Origin: Jannaschia sp. CCS1
Lineage (GTDB): Bacteria > Pseudomonadota > Alphaproteobacteria > Rhodobacterales > Rhodobacteraceae
NCBI RefSeq assembly: GCF_000013565.1
Contig: NC_007802.1
Coordinates: forward strand, 2,604,001-2,668,000
DNA: 64,000 bases
Direction: 5' to 3'
Below the pieces are notes generated by a model. It did not search any database and was not told where the DNA came from. It saw nothing but the letters and a program-made list of their open reading frames with translations. The translations under genes were made by a program, and so were the position numbers. Positions 43,133 through 51,127 of the stretch are shown piece after piece. How positions within the stretch are numbered: the stretch's first letter is position 1; each line of letters starts with the position of its first letter.

Positions 43133-43726
43133 ATGGCCCGCCCCCGTTCCTTCCAAGAAGACGATGTGATTGACCGCGCGATGCGGGCGTTTTGGCTGAA
43201 TGGTTATGATGCGACCGCCATCGGCGACCTCGAACAAGCCACCGGCATCAAACGGATCAGCATCTACAACGTATGGGGAGATAAAGAAGGGCTCTTCCTT
43301 GCCGCCTTGGATCGCTATCATGGCAAAGCCGTTGAGATTTACGACGAGACAGTCGCAGCGGGCGGGCTTGATGAAATCGCGGGTCTCTTTGACATGATGT
43401 CGGCCCCGGCTCCTCGCGACGCACCGGCGCATGCGGGATGCCTGATGGTAAACACCATCCTCGATGTCAGACGCGTCTCGGAGCCGATCCGGCAACGTGT
43501 TCTGGACTACCGCGCCATGTTAAAAAGCGCGTTCCGCTCCGCACTGGTAACCGCGCGTGAGCATGGCGATATGACGTGCGATGATGACACGCTGGACCGA
43601 CGCGCAGATTTTCTGGTTGGGATCCTATGGGGCGCGCTTGCGACAATCCGCGTCAATGCCGATACCACCGCGGCCCGGCCTATTGCCTTGGAAACGGCTA
43701 AAACAATCGCGGCGTGGCGCACGTAG
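43133..43726 (+). CDS. TetR/AcrR-family regulator 2 of the dehalogenase region
   Basis: The 197-residue protein has a TetR helix-turn-helix (GDLEQATGIKRISIYNVWGD, about 31-50) and a C-terminal domain with AGCLMVNTILD. It belongs to the same subfamily as the TetR at 34607. It is divergent from the six-gene operon led by the tautomerase and probably represses it through the palindromes in the 123-base gap. Two related regulators at the two ends of the region suggest two co-inherited, separately controlled operons. Confidence 0.87.
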   Translation: MARPRSFQEDDVIDRAMRAFWLNGYDATAIGDLEQATGIKRISIYNVWGDKEGLFLAALDRYHGKAVEIYDETVAAGGLDEIAGLFDMMSAPAPRDAPAHAGCLMVNTILDVRRVSEPIRQRVLDYRAMLKSAFRSALVTAREHGDMTCDDDTLDRRADFLVGILWGALATIRVNADTTAARPIALETAKTIAAWRT

Positions 43727-44502
43727 ATGGCAAGAAGTTCGCGGTGTTGGTGTCAGCCGCGACGCGGGCCGGTCTGCCGGTGTGTCTGCTGAACATTTGC
43801 CCGCAGCGTGGGCAAACTTTTGCGCCGCAAAGACGGTTGGCACGGGTGAAAAGCGCCTGCCACCAGATGTTTTGTTTCAGCCCTTGCTTTGATGGTAATT
43901 AACTGATTTTTAAGTGCAAAAATGAGAGGCGGCCGATGATGGGACGGCGGACGCAGGGGACTGAACGCGCCCAAGAGTGTTGATTTGGGGATCATGTCCC
44001 GCGGGATCGACCCGCCATCGGTCAATCCCGGGCTGACGATCCGCGAGCTGATCGTCGGGTATCTCTGGGGCAGTCCGTAGGAGACAAACCCTCTGACAAC
44101 TTCACCGGAACGCGGGTTAAGTTGATGTCCCCTGACCGCTGCGGCCTCCGTCAAAACCAGCCGTTGGCTGCGCGGCACGCACGATGCAGGAATTGAGGGC
44201 GACACGCCACTCCGCGCCGCGAACAGGCCGCCCTGCAGCCGACTCGTCCCCGGTGGCCTAGGGCGGCTATGGCCAAAACGCCATATTTTTCTGGAAATAT
44301 TGATTTTTGACTCATGCGAGTGAAAAGAGACATCCAGACCCTTCATCCGGGCCTCAAATAGCCGATAAGTAGGTAGGCAAATCTCGGCCTCAAGTAGCCC
44401 GAAGGGCGGTAGGCCAAGGAAAGACTGGGCGCATGTGATGAGAGACCTGGAACCGCACCAACGCGCTCACGTAGGCCAAGGATGGACAGTTCAGAATAAC
44501 AG
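43727..44502. other. Long intergenic region beside tRNA-Thr
   Basis: No convincing gene lies in these 776 bases. A 197-codon frame on the minus strand (43753-44346) is rich in Ser, Arg and Pro, has no family signature and looks random. A roughly 36-base imperfect tandem repeat lies at 44350-44420. The position directly downstream of the tRNA 3' end is where integrated elements often leave remnants. Confidence 0.5.
44350..44420. repeat. Two-copy imperfect tandem repeat
   Basis: Two copies with a 36-base period start at 44350 and 44386. Both begin GGCCTCAA or GGGCCTCAA, continue with TAGCC, and include GGTAGGC. No coding role is apparent. Confidence 0.55.
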
Positions 44503-44578
44503 TGGTGCCCCCACACGGACTCGAACCGCGGACCTACTGATTACAAATCAGTTGCTCTACCAGCTGAGCTATAGGGGC
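44503..44578 (-). tRNA. tRNA-Thr (anticodon TGT)
   Basis: The minus strand folds into a standard cloverleaf. The acceptor stem GCCCCTA pairs with TGGGGGC (one G-T pair). The D-arm contains AGCTCAGCTGGTAGAGC, the anticodon stem CTGAT/ATCAG has loop TTTGTAA, and the T-arm contains GGTTCGAGTCC. The terminal CCA is encoded (44503-44505). The anticodon TGT reads ACA and other Thr codons. Confidence 0.96.
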
Positions 44579-44880
44579 AAACCGTTGTCCAGCCCCTTAT
44601 TGGAGCGAACAGGGAGGCTATAGCGTCTCGGACTGCATCAGTGCAATGCAGAAAAAGCTGTCGGCGCTCCGGTGCGGCTGATTATTCTGATGGATCCTGA
44701 AAGCGCGGTCACAATTCGGGGGCCTGAACCGGTGTCGCGTCCCGCGTGCAGGCGATGCTCGGCGACACACATGTGGGTTCGGAGCGACGTGTCACCGGCA
44801 TCGCCCTTGGAAGAGGAATTGCGTCCGGTTGCACCTCGGGTGTAGGTTGACCGAAACAGGTCCGGGCAGAATTCAAGGTC
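44579..44880. other. Intergenic region upstream of tRNA-Thr and the 44881 gene
   Basis: These 302 bases hold no supported gene. A CTGCAT/ATGCAG inverted repeat lies at 44633-44651 with a 7-base loop. Promoters for the divergent tRNA and the plus-strand gene should be here. Confidence 0.5.
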
Positions 44881-45756
44881 ATGCAGGTTGTCTATCATCT
44901 CGGCGCGCCCTGTACCGACGCCGATCAATTGATCATGTCATTGCTGAAAAACCGGCTGCGTCTGGCGCAGGCCGGGATTTTTGTCCCTGTTCCGGGGCGA
45001 TACCGGGCTGTCATTCGTGACACCGCGCGCGCGCTCAAGGGGCAACCGGCAGGCAAGGAGGTGCAGGAGGCGCTTCTGGATGCCATTGTCGATGACGCGC
45101 AGGTCGACCGCCTGGTCCTGTCGGACCCCCGGTTCGTCTGCATCAATCGCCTTGTGGTCCAGGGCGCCCAGATCTGGCCCATGATCGAGCGGGCGGCGAC
45201 GGGCTTGCGCGCGCTGTTTCCCGAAGCGCACGTGGAATTCTTCATCGGCATGCGCGACCCGGCAACACTGATCCCTGCCCTTTTCAAGGCGTCCCGCTTC
45301 TCAGACTTCGCAGAGTTCACCGAGAACATGCAGCCCCACGCCGTCGCCTGGTCCGAGACCCTGCGCCGCTTGCAACTGGCCCACCCCGATTGCCGCATCA
45401 CCGCCTGGTGCAATGAGGACACGCCGCTGTTGTGGGGCGAGATCCTGCGTGAGCTGGCCGGTGTGGGTCCTGAGGGAGAGCTTGATGGGATCAATGATCT
45501 TGCCGTCTCCATCATGGAGGAAGAGGGTCTCAAACGCATGGGTCAGTGGTTTGGGCAGAACCCGCCCAAGACCGAGGCGCAGCGCCGCCGGGCGCTGACC
45601 GCGTTCCTGGAACGCTACGCCAAAGCCGGTGAGATCGAGGAAACGCTGAACCTGCCAGGCTGGGACGAGGCCCTGATGGCCGAGATGTCGCAAAGCTATG
45701 ATCAGGATATGGAAGTCATCGCCCGCCTTCCCGGTGTGACCCTGCTCGTGCCGTGA
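44881..45756 (+). CDS. Conserved hypothetical protein, possibly sulfotransferase-like
   Basis: The 291-residue protein begins VVYHLGAPCTDADQLIMSLL followed by NRLRLAQAGIFVPVPGRY. This resembles the phosphate-binding start of bacterial sulfotransferase-like proteins (HLGxxKTGTT and NRxxLxxxGxxxP), although the usual Lys-Thr-Gly is replaced by Cys-Thr-Asp. The middle has FFIGMRDPATLIPALFKASR, where sulfotransferases carry a second PAPS-contacting Arg/Ser segment. The changed loop makes PAPS binding doubtful. Its stop overlaps the next gene by four bases. Function unproven. Confidence 0.6.
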   Translation: MQVVYHLGAPCTDADQLIMSLLKNRLRLAQAGIFVPVPGRYRAVIRDTARALKGQPAGKEVQEALLDAIVDDAQVDRLVLSDPRFVCINRLVVQGAQIWPMIERAATGLRALFPEAHVEFFIGMRDPATLIPALFKASRFSDFAEFTENMQPHAVAWSETLRRLQLAHPDCRITAWCNEDTPLLWGEILRELAGVGPEGELDGINDLAVSIMEEEGLKRMGQWFGQNPPKTEAQRRRALTAFLERYAKAGEIEETLNLPGWDEALMAEMSQSYDQDMEVIARLPGVTLLVP

Positions 45757-46263
45757 TCCGCGTCTGTGAAACGTTCACCGCAGGCGGTTTGACCGCCCGC
45801 CGTGTGATCCCGCAAGATCTGGACTTCGCGCAAACCCTCTTTTCCAAAGCTGAATTGAGCGCCCATAAGCCGCGACCTGTGCCGCCGTCCGCCGACGAAA
45901 TCGCCACATCGCACGCGACCGGTCTTGCCCATTGGGAGGACAGTGGATTTGGCCGCTATCTGGTTGAACTCAGGAGTGATCCGGTCGGATTTTGCGGGCT
46001 GAGCCATCGCGAGGGCATAACGGGGCTGAACCTGTCCTATCATCTTCTACCGGACCAGTGGGGTCAGGGACACGCTACCACGTTAGTGCACGTGCTCGTC
46101 GCAGTCGGCCCGCGCGCATCTGCCGGGACAGGGACCGATCTACGGGCTGGTGCATCCGGCCAATCCGGCCTCCGCCCGCGTGCTGATGAAGGCCGGGTTC
46201 ACGCGCACCGAAGATCTGACCCTCGCCGGCGCGCCAACCACGCGGTATACGCGCGCAATCTGA
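45753..46263 (+). pseudogene. GNAT acetyltransferase with a frameshift
   Basis: The first frame from the ATG at 45753 reads as a RimJ-like GNAT up to GLNLSYHLLPDQWGQGHATT. Near 46101 the homology moves to another frame, which reads QSARAHLPGQGPIYGLVHP, then ANPASARVLMKAGFTRTEDL, and ends at TGA 46261-46263. One extra base near 46101 explains this. The rejoined product would be about 169 residues, a normal GNAT length, with the acetyl-CoA site spanning the break. Without correction the first frame runs to 46364 over the gapR gene. A sequencing error is possible. Confidence 0.75.
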
Positions 46264-46275
46264 ATCGCCGCGCGC

Positions 46276-46560
46276 TCAGCTCATGCCAAGCGCTTCCTTG
46301 TACATCTCCAGAACCGCTTCTTCCTCGGCGATATCATCGGGCTCGCGCTTGCGCAGCGCGATGACCTTGCGGATCACCTTGGTGTCGTAACCGCGCGATT
46401 TCGCCTCGGCCATGACTTCTTTCTGCTGCTCCGCAATGTCCTTTTTCTCGGCCTCCAGCCGCTCCATCCGCTCGATGAACTGGCGCAGCTCGTCTGCGGT
46501 CACGCGGTAGCTGTCGGGGCGGGCCCCGGCATCAATCGAATTGTCTTGCATGTCATCCAT
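46276..46560 (-). CDS. gapR: GapR-family nucleoid-associated protein (DUF2312)
   Basis: The 94-residue protein matches DUF2312/GapR. It has LRQFIERMERLEAEKKDIAE as the first long helix, KSRGYDTKVIRKVIALRKR as the basic segment, and an acidic tail with EEEAVLEMY. In Caulobacter GapR encircles overtwisted DNA and helps replication and supercoil relaxation. I start it at the ATG at 46560; a second ATG at 46551 is equally possible, and the frame extends to 46629 without homology. It is convergent with the frameshifted acetyltransferase. Confidence 0.9.
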   Translation of the reverse strand: MDDMQDNSIDAGARPDSYRVTADELRQFIERMERLEAEKKDIAEQQKEVMAEAKSRGYDTKVIRKVIALRKREPDDIAEEEAVLEMYKEALGMS

Positions 46561-46699
46561 GGGGGCTCGGGCCTCATCTGATCGGTTTGATTTGACCCCT
46601 TCCGTAGCCGCGCCGCGCGCGCCCCGCAAGCCTTGCAGCTGGCGCAGACATCACTAGTGTCTCGCCAGGCGACAGGTCGGGTGGCAAGAGGTGCAAAAC

Positions 46700-46915
46700 A
46701 TGGGTTGGTTGGTCATGGCGGGCAGCGGTGTGACGCTTATCGGTCTGGGCCTGCTTGGCTATTGCATCTACGCCGCCTTCGCCGTCAAGAAATCCGGCCT
46801 GGATGATGAAGCGATGCGCGCGCGCCTGCAAAAAGTCGTCGCCATCAACATGGGCGCATTACTCCTTTCGGTTCTGGGGCTTATGTGCGTGATCCTGGGT
46901 GTCTTCCTCGGCTGA
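46700..46915 (+). CDS. Small two-helix membrane protein
   Basis: The 71-residue protein has two hydrophobic segments (about 5-27 and 49-70) joined by a charged loop with KKSGLDDEAMRARLQKVV. AGAGG lies nine bases before the ATG. It appears to be a conserved small inner-membrane protein, but I do not recognise a family. It is between gapR and the gamma-glutamyltransferase gene. Confidence 0.7.
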   Translation: MGWLVMAGSGVTLIGLGLLGYCIYAAFAVKKSGLDDEAMRARLQKVVAINMGALLLSVLGLMCVILGVFLG

Positions 46916-47002
46916 TCGCCGCCGAATGGCGCGTTTGGGGCTTTACATTGCGTACCGTTACGTCACCCTCTGAGGTCTGTCCCATAGCCCGGAGAATGCC
47001 CC

Positions 47003-48790
47003 ATGCGCCCCACCCTCCCCCTGATCCTTGTCGTGACCCTCAGTGCAGCCCCCGCGCTTGCGCAACAGGCCGCAGATGCCGTGGCTCCGGAAACTGAAAC
47101 GGAAACTGCCCCTTACGCCCTGTCGGACCGTGCCGCCGCTGCCATGGCCGCACGCGATGCGGGTGATCCCGTGATGGCACAGGACTGGATGGTCGCCGCC
47201 GCCAATCCGCTGGCCGTTGAAGCCGGCGCCGATGTGCTGGCCGCAGGCGGAACCGCCGCCGATGCCATGGTCGCTGTGCAAGCCGTGCTGGGTCTGGTGG
47301 AGCCGCAAAGTTCTGGCCTGGGCGGTGGCGCATTTCTCGTCTGGTATGATGCGGAAAGCGGAGAGCTTACAACGCTCGACGGGCGGGAAACCGCGCCGCT
47401 TGCCGCCACGCCGCGCCTGTTCCAGACCGAGGATAGGGAGCCGATGGGCTTCTGGGACGCCGTCGTGGGCGGCCTGTCCGTCGGCACCCCTGGCACGCCC
47501 GCGCTGATGGAAGACGCGCACCGCCGCTGGGGCCGCGCCAACTGGGGTGATCTTCTGGATCCGGCCATCGCGCTGGCCGATGACGGCTTCCAGGTCTCGC
47601 CGCGCATGGCAGGCTCCATCGCCAATGATGCTGAGCGTTTGTCCACCTTCCCCGCCACTGCCGCCTATTTCCTGCCCGGCGGCACGCCTCTGGCTGAAGG
47701 CTCCACGTTGATGAACCCCGCCTACGCCGCGACCCTGCGCGCCATGCAGACCCAAGGTGCCGATGCGATCTATGAGGGTGCTATTGCCGAAGGCATCATC
47801 GAGACGGTCCGCAGCGCCGAGGGCAATCCCGGCGTCCTGTCGATGCGCGATCTGGACGTCTATGAGGTGATTGAGCGTCCCGCCGTTTGCGCCGCATACC
47901 TTGATATGGACGTCTGTGGCATGGGGCCACCCTCCTCCGGCGCGCTGACCGTGGGGCAAATCCTGGGCATATCCGGCACCTACGACCTGACCACGCCAGA
48001 TGATCCCAACGCCTGGCGCATCATTGGCGACTCCTCCCGCCTCGCCTTTGCAGACCGGGGCCGATACATGGCCGATAGCGACTATGTCCCGATGCCGACC
48101 GAAGGCCTGGTCGATCCGGCCTACCTGGCCGAGCGTGCCGCCCTTCTGGAGGGTGACATGGCGCTGGACGAGGTCGCCCCCGGCACACCCACCTGGGATC
48201 ACGCGCAGCTTTGGGCCGATGACCAAAGCCTTGAATTCCCAAGCACATCTCACATCTCCATCGTCGACAGCTACGGGAATGTCCTGTCGATGACGACAAC
48301 CATTGAGAATGGCTTCGGCTCACGCCTGATGACGCCGGGCGGGTTCCTGCTCAACAATGAACTCACCGACTTCAGCTTTCGCACCCACGCAGACGGCGTG
48401 CCGATCGCCAACCGGCTGGAGCCCGGCAAGCGTCCGCGCTCCTCCATGTCGCCCACCATCGTGATGCGGGACGGCGAACCGATCCTGGCTATCGGCTCGC
48501 CGGGCGGCAGCCGCATCATCGGTTATGTGGCGACGACGATCATCGCCCATTACGAGTGGGGGCTGGACCTGCAAGACGCCATCGCTCTGCCCCACGCGGT
48601 GAACCGCTTCGGCACCTATGACCTTGAGGAAGGCACCGACGCCGAGGCCCTGGCCCCCGCGCTGGAAGCCATGGGGTACGAGGTTAACGTGCGCGGCCTG
48701 ACGTCGGGCCTCCACGCCATCGCCATCACGCCAGATGGCCTTGTCGGTGGCGCCGATCCGCGCCGCGAAGGCATCGCAATCGGGGAGTAA
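47003..48790 (+). CDS. ggt: Gamma-glutamyltransferase
   Basis: The 595-residue protein has a signal peptide (residues 1-20, ending ALAQ) and the full GGT fold. Diagnostic segments are SGLGGGAFLVWYD, GPPSSGALTVGQIL, and TSHISIVDSYGNVLSM, with T415 as the predicted autocleavage nucleophile. NGFGSRLMTPGGFLLNNELTDF and GSPGGSRIIGYV follow. It should self-process in the periplasm into two subunits and cleave glutathione and other gamma-glutamyl compounds. A 60-base inverted-repeat element follows the gene. Confidence 0.94.
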   Translation: MRPTLPLILVVTLSAAPALAQQAADAVAPETETETAPYALSDRAAAAMAARDAGDPVMAQDWMVAAANPLAVEAGADVLAAGGTAADAMVAVQAVLGLVEPQSSGLGGGAFLVWYDAESGELTTLDGRETAPLAATPRLFQTEDREPMGFWDAVVGGLSVGTPGTPALMEDAHRRWGRANWGDLLDPAIALADDGFQVSPRMAGSIANDAERLSTFPATAAYFLPGGTPLAEGSTLMNPAYAATLRAMQTQGADAIYEGAIAEGIIETVRSAEGNPGVLSMRDLDVYEVIERPAVCAAYLDMDVCGMGPPSSGALTVGQILGISGTYDLTTPDDPNAWRIIGDSSRLAFADRGRYMADSDYVPMPTEGLVDPAYLAERAALLEGDMALDEVAPGTPTWDHAQLWADDQSLEFPSTSHISIVDSYGNVLSMTTTIENGFGSRLMTPGGFLLNNELTDFSFRTHADGVPIANRLEPGKRPRSSMSPTIVMRDGEPILAIGSPGGSRIIGYVATTIIAHYEWGLDLQDAIALPHAVNRFGTYDLEEGTDAEALAPALEAMGYEVNVRGLTSGLHAIAITPDGLVGGADPRREGIAIGE

Positions 48791-48827
48791 CCGCAGACGC
48801 CTCCCAACACGAAAGCTGCCTCCGGCG

Positions 48828-48890
48828 GGAGTTGTAATTGCCAAGATGAAGACAGGAGCGCTCTCCCCGTCACCTTGGCATTACAACTCC
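48828..48890. repeat. Inverted-repeat element downstream of ggt
   Basis: GGAGTTGTAATTGCCAAG at 48828-48845 is complementary to CTTGGCATTACAACTCC at 48874-48890 with a single bulge, around 28 bases. No T-run follows. The 12-mer GCCAAGATGAAG at 48840-48851 also occurs at 16811-16822 just after bhcC, so this may be a dispersed intergenic repeat of the genome. Confidence 0.65.
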
Positions 48891-49003
48891 GGGGTCTGTG
48901 CATTGCAAAGATGCACATAAGGGGCAGCGCCCCTTCCCGCCCCTCTCTGGGGGGCGGCTCTTTTGAAAAAGAATGCGGCGCATGCCGCTCTATTTACGAA
49001 CAG

Positions 49004-49528
49004 TCACGGCGTGGGCGGCTCGGCGCGGCCCTCGTCGAACGCCTCCCAGCCTTCTCCGCCAAAGACGTCCACACCCAGTTGCGCCAGAACATCGGGGAAA
49101 TCGACCATCACGTAGTTGTCCACGATTTTTCCGTCGACGACCTTCCAGAAGTCCATGTAGCGAATGTTGACCCGCTTGCCGGTGGCGTCCACGCCCATGA
49201 ACGGGCCCGAATGGGTTGCTTCCTGCCGCCCAAAGGCTGCGGCCCATTCGCCCATGTAAAGACGCGCCTCATCGACACACACCTTGTCCGAAAACGCGGC
49301 CTGGAACGGCTTTTGCCAATTGTCCTGGAACGCACGCAGTCCCTCCTTGGTGCCGCAGCCGCGATTGCCCATCCAGCGAAACCCCTCCGCAAAGAACTCG
49401 CCAATATCGGTGATCCGGTGATCGTTCAGGCCATCGACCATCCCCTCGATCACCGCGCGGGTGGCCTCGGTCTTGTCCATATCGGTGTCGCGCGACAGCA
49501 CGGCCTGTTCGGGGCGGCTACCTTTCAT
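49004..49528 (-). CDS. SnoaL/NTF2-like protein
   Basis: The 174-residue protein has the NTF2-like layout of SnoaL polyketide-cyclase relatives: an N-terminal helix pair (VIEGMVDGLNDHRITDIGEF) and a C-terminal strand set with NIRYMDFWKVVDGKIVDNYV. AGGAG lies seven bases before the ATG at 49528. A related but double-length protein is encoded at 51127, with a sugar-type ABC ATPase between them, so the three may form one functional group. Catalysis cannot be predicted. Confidence 0.75.
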   Translation of the reverse strand: MKGSRPEQAVLSRDTDMDKTEATRAVIEGMVDGLNDHRITDIGEFFAEGFRWMGNRGCGTKEGLRAFQDNWQKPFQAAFSDKVCVDEARLYMGEWAAAFGRQEATHSGPFMGVDATGKRVNIRYMDFWKVVDGKIVDNYVMVDFPDVLAQLGVDVFGGEGWEAFDEGRAEPPTP

Positions 49529-49575
49529 GCCAATCTCCTGTCCTGATTATGTCCGGAACACCAACGTGGTCGGGT

Positions 49576-49941
49576 TCAAAAGTATCGCTCGCCCGACCTG
49601 CCCGCGTCCGGGCGACAGCGCGCGACGTAGCGTCGGGCCGCGCCCATGGTTTGCGGCATCGGACCCGGCATGTATCGGCCATAACGAAACCCGTGTTCGA
49701 CCAGAAACAGCACCACCTTCCAGCGGCGGGCGTCTGAAAGCGGTGGCGGGCGAAAATTGCGTCCCATGCGCAGCGCAGTGCCGCCGCAATTGGGGCAAGG
49801 GCGCTGGGTTTGGTCGCCGGTGGAGGGGCGGTTGAACAGGCGTCGGCATGCCGGGCACAGAAACTTGGGCGTGAAGGCACGCGGGTTCGGTTTGGGACGA
49901 TGGAACGCCCGCCAATCGCGATATCTGTGTCCGACCTTCAT
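49576..49941 (-). CDS. Zinc-ribbon hypothetical protein
   Basis: The 121-residue protein contains CPACRRLF and CPNCGGTA, two CxxC pairs 15 residues apart that should bind one zinc. It is basic and probably soluble, with YGRYMPGPMPQTM near the end. I choose the ATG at 49941 (MKVGHRYRDWRAF); in-frame ATGs at 49950 and 49953 are also possible. It follows the ABC ATPase gene in the same direction. Function unknown. Confidence 0.6.
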   Translation of the reverse strand: MKVGHRYRDWRAFHRPKPNPRAFTPKFLCPACRRLFNRPSTGDQTQRPCPNCGGTALRMGRNFRPPPLSDARRWKVVLFLVEHGFRYGRYMPGPMPQTMGAARRYVARCRPDAGRSGERYF

Positions 49942-49990
49942 GGCGCACATCATATCCGAGCGCACCCGCCGCCGAAAAGTAGGGCATTCG

Positions 49991-51040
49991 TTACCCGATC
50001 CGCGCGCCAGTCGTGGCATCGAACAGATGCGTGATCCCGTCGGGCAAGGCGATGCCCACGGGCTCTCCGATCTTGGCGCGGTAATCCTTGGGCGCTTTCA
50101 CCGCAACCATGGCGCCGCCTGCTTTCACGGTGACCATGGTGGCGTCGCCCAACAACTCCATCGAATAGACCGGGGCGGTGATCGCTCCCTGCCCCGCATC
50201 CGTGACCGTTGCATCCTCGGCCCGGAACCCGAGCGTCACCTTGCCGTTCGCGCCGGACAGGCCGCTGACCTCCACGTTCTCGCCCCTGAAGGCCCCGTTG
50301 GTGATCTCACCCTCCATCAGGTTCATCGCCGGGCTGCCAATGAACCCCGCCACAAACGTATTGGCCGGGTTGTCATAGATATCCGTGGGCGTGCCCACCT
50401 GCTGGACGATCCCCGCCTTCATCACGACAACGCGGTCGGCCAGCGTCATGGCTTCGATCTGGTCGTGGGTCACATAGATGGTCGTCACCTTCAATTCATG
50501 GCTCAGGTTCTTGATCTGCGCCCGCGTGCTGACGCGCAGCTTGGCATCCAGGTTCGACAGCGGCTCATCCATCAGGAACACCTGCGGCTCACGCACAATC
50601 GCGCGGGCCAGGGCAACGCGCTGGCGTTGGCCACCGGACAAGGCGGCAGGCTTGCGGTGCATGAAGTCTTCCAGCTCCACCATCGCCGCCGCCCGCGCCA
50701 CGCGCTCCTCGTGCTCGCTCTCGGGCACCTTGCGGACTTTCAGGGGGAAGCGAATGTTCTCCCACACCGTCATGTTCGGGTACAAACCGTAGCTCTGGAA
50801 CACCATCGCCACGTCGCGGTCCTTAGGGTCCAGCGTCGTGACTTCCCGGTCGCCAATCCAGATCTCACCGCCCGAAGGGTCTTCCAGCCCCGCGATCATC
50901 CGCATCGTCGTGGTCTTGCCGCAGCCCGACGGCCCCAGCAGCACCAGAAATTCCTGATCCGCGATATCGAGGTGGAAATCATCCACACCCACAAAACTGC
51001 CCCATCGCTTGGAGACGTGGTTGAGCCGGATCTGTGCCAT
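49991..51040 (-). CDS. Orphan carbohydrate-type ABC transporter ATPase (MalK/UgpC family)
   Basis: The 349-residue protein has Walker A GPSGCGKTT, Q-loop VFQSYGLYPN, signature LSGGQRQR, Walker B VFLMDEPLSNLDAKLR, and H-loop YVTHDQIEAMTLAD. A C-terminal TOBE/MalK regulatory region (about 240-349) follows. It belongs to the MalK/UgpC group that serves sugar and polyol importers. No matching permease or binding protein is encoded nearby, so it may energise several transporters, as known for MsmK. Divergent from the double SnoaL gene at 51127. Confidence 0.88.
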   Translation of the reverse strand: MAQIRLNHVSKRWGSFVGVDDFHLDIADQEFLVLLGPSGCGKTTTMRMIAGLEDPSGGEIWIGDREVTTLDPKDRDVAMVFQSYGLYPNMTVWENIRFPLKVRKVPESEHEERVARAAAMVELEDFMHRKPAALSGGQRQRVALARAIVREPQVFLMDEPLSNLDAKLRVSTRAQIKNLSHELKVTTIYVTHDQIEAMTLADRVVVMKAGIVQQVGTPTDIYDNPANTFVAGFIGSPAMNLMEGEITNGAFRGENVEVSGLSGANGKVTLGFRAEDATVTDAGQGAITAPVYSMELLGDATMVTVKAGGAMVAVKAPKDYRAKIGEPVGIALPDGITHLFDATTGARIG

Positions 51041-51105
51041 GTGGTGTACCCCTTCGCGTGCATGCGTCGTCTCTATCTAGACAGCCCGTCTCAACTGACG
51101 CAAGG

Positions 51106-51127
51106 TTTTTGCATAGGTTTGCAAAAA
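51106..51127. promoter_or_regulatory. Palindrome in the ABC ATPase/SnoaL divergent promoter
   Basis: TTTTTGC and GCAAAAA, separated by 8 bases, form a perfect inverted repeat that ends on the putative ATG at 51127. Size and symmetry suit a LacI- or GntR-type operator. Its overlap with the start codon may mean the true start of the next gene is downstream. Confidence 0.45.

Noticed and set aside
34607-43726. An integrase gene or CRISPR array for the accessory region
   Set aside because: I looked for tyrosine recombinase motifs and regularly spaced repeats and found none; only the ArdC remnant and the broken IS suggest mobility.
43753-44346. A 197-codon minus-strand frame next to tRNA-Thr
   Set aside because: No ribosome site, biased low-complexity composition and no family pattern; it is treated as non-coding.
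44503-44578. A direct repeat of the tRNA-Thr 3' end near 34 kb as an attachment site
   Set aside because: Scanning 33.8-34.6 kb by eye showed no convincing match to the T-arm and acceptor sequence.
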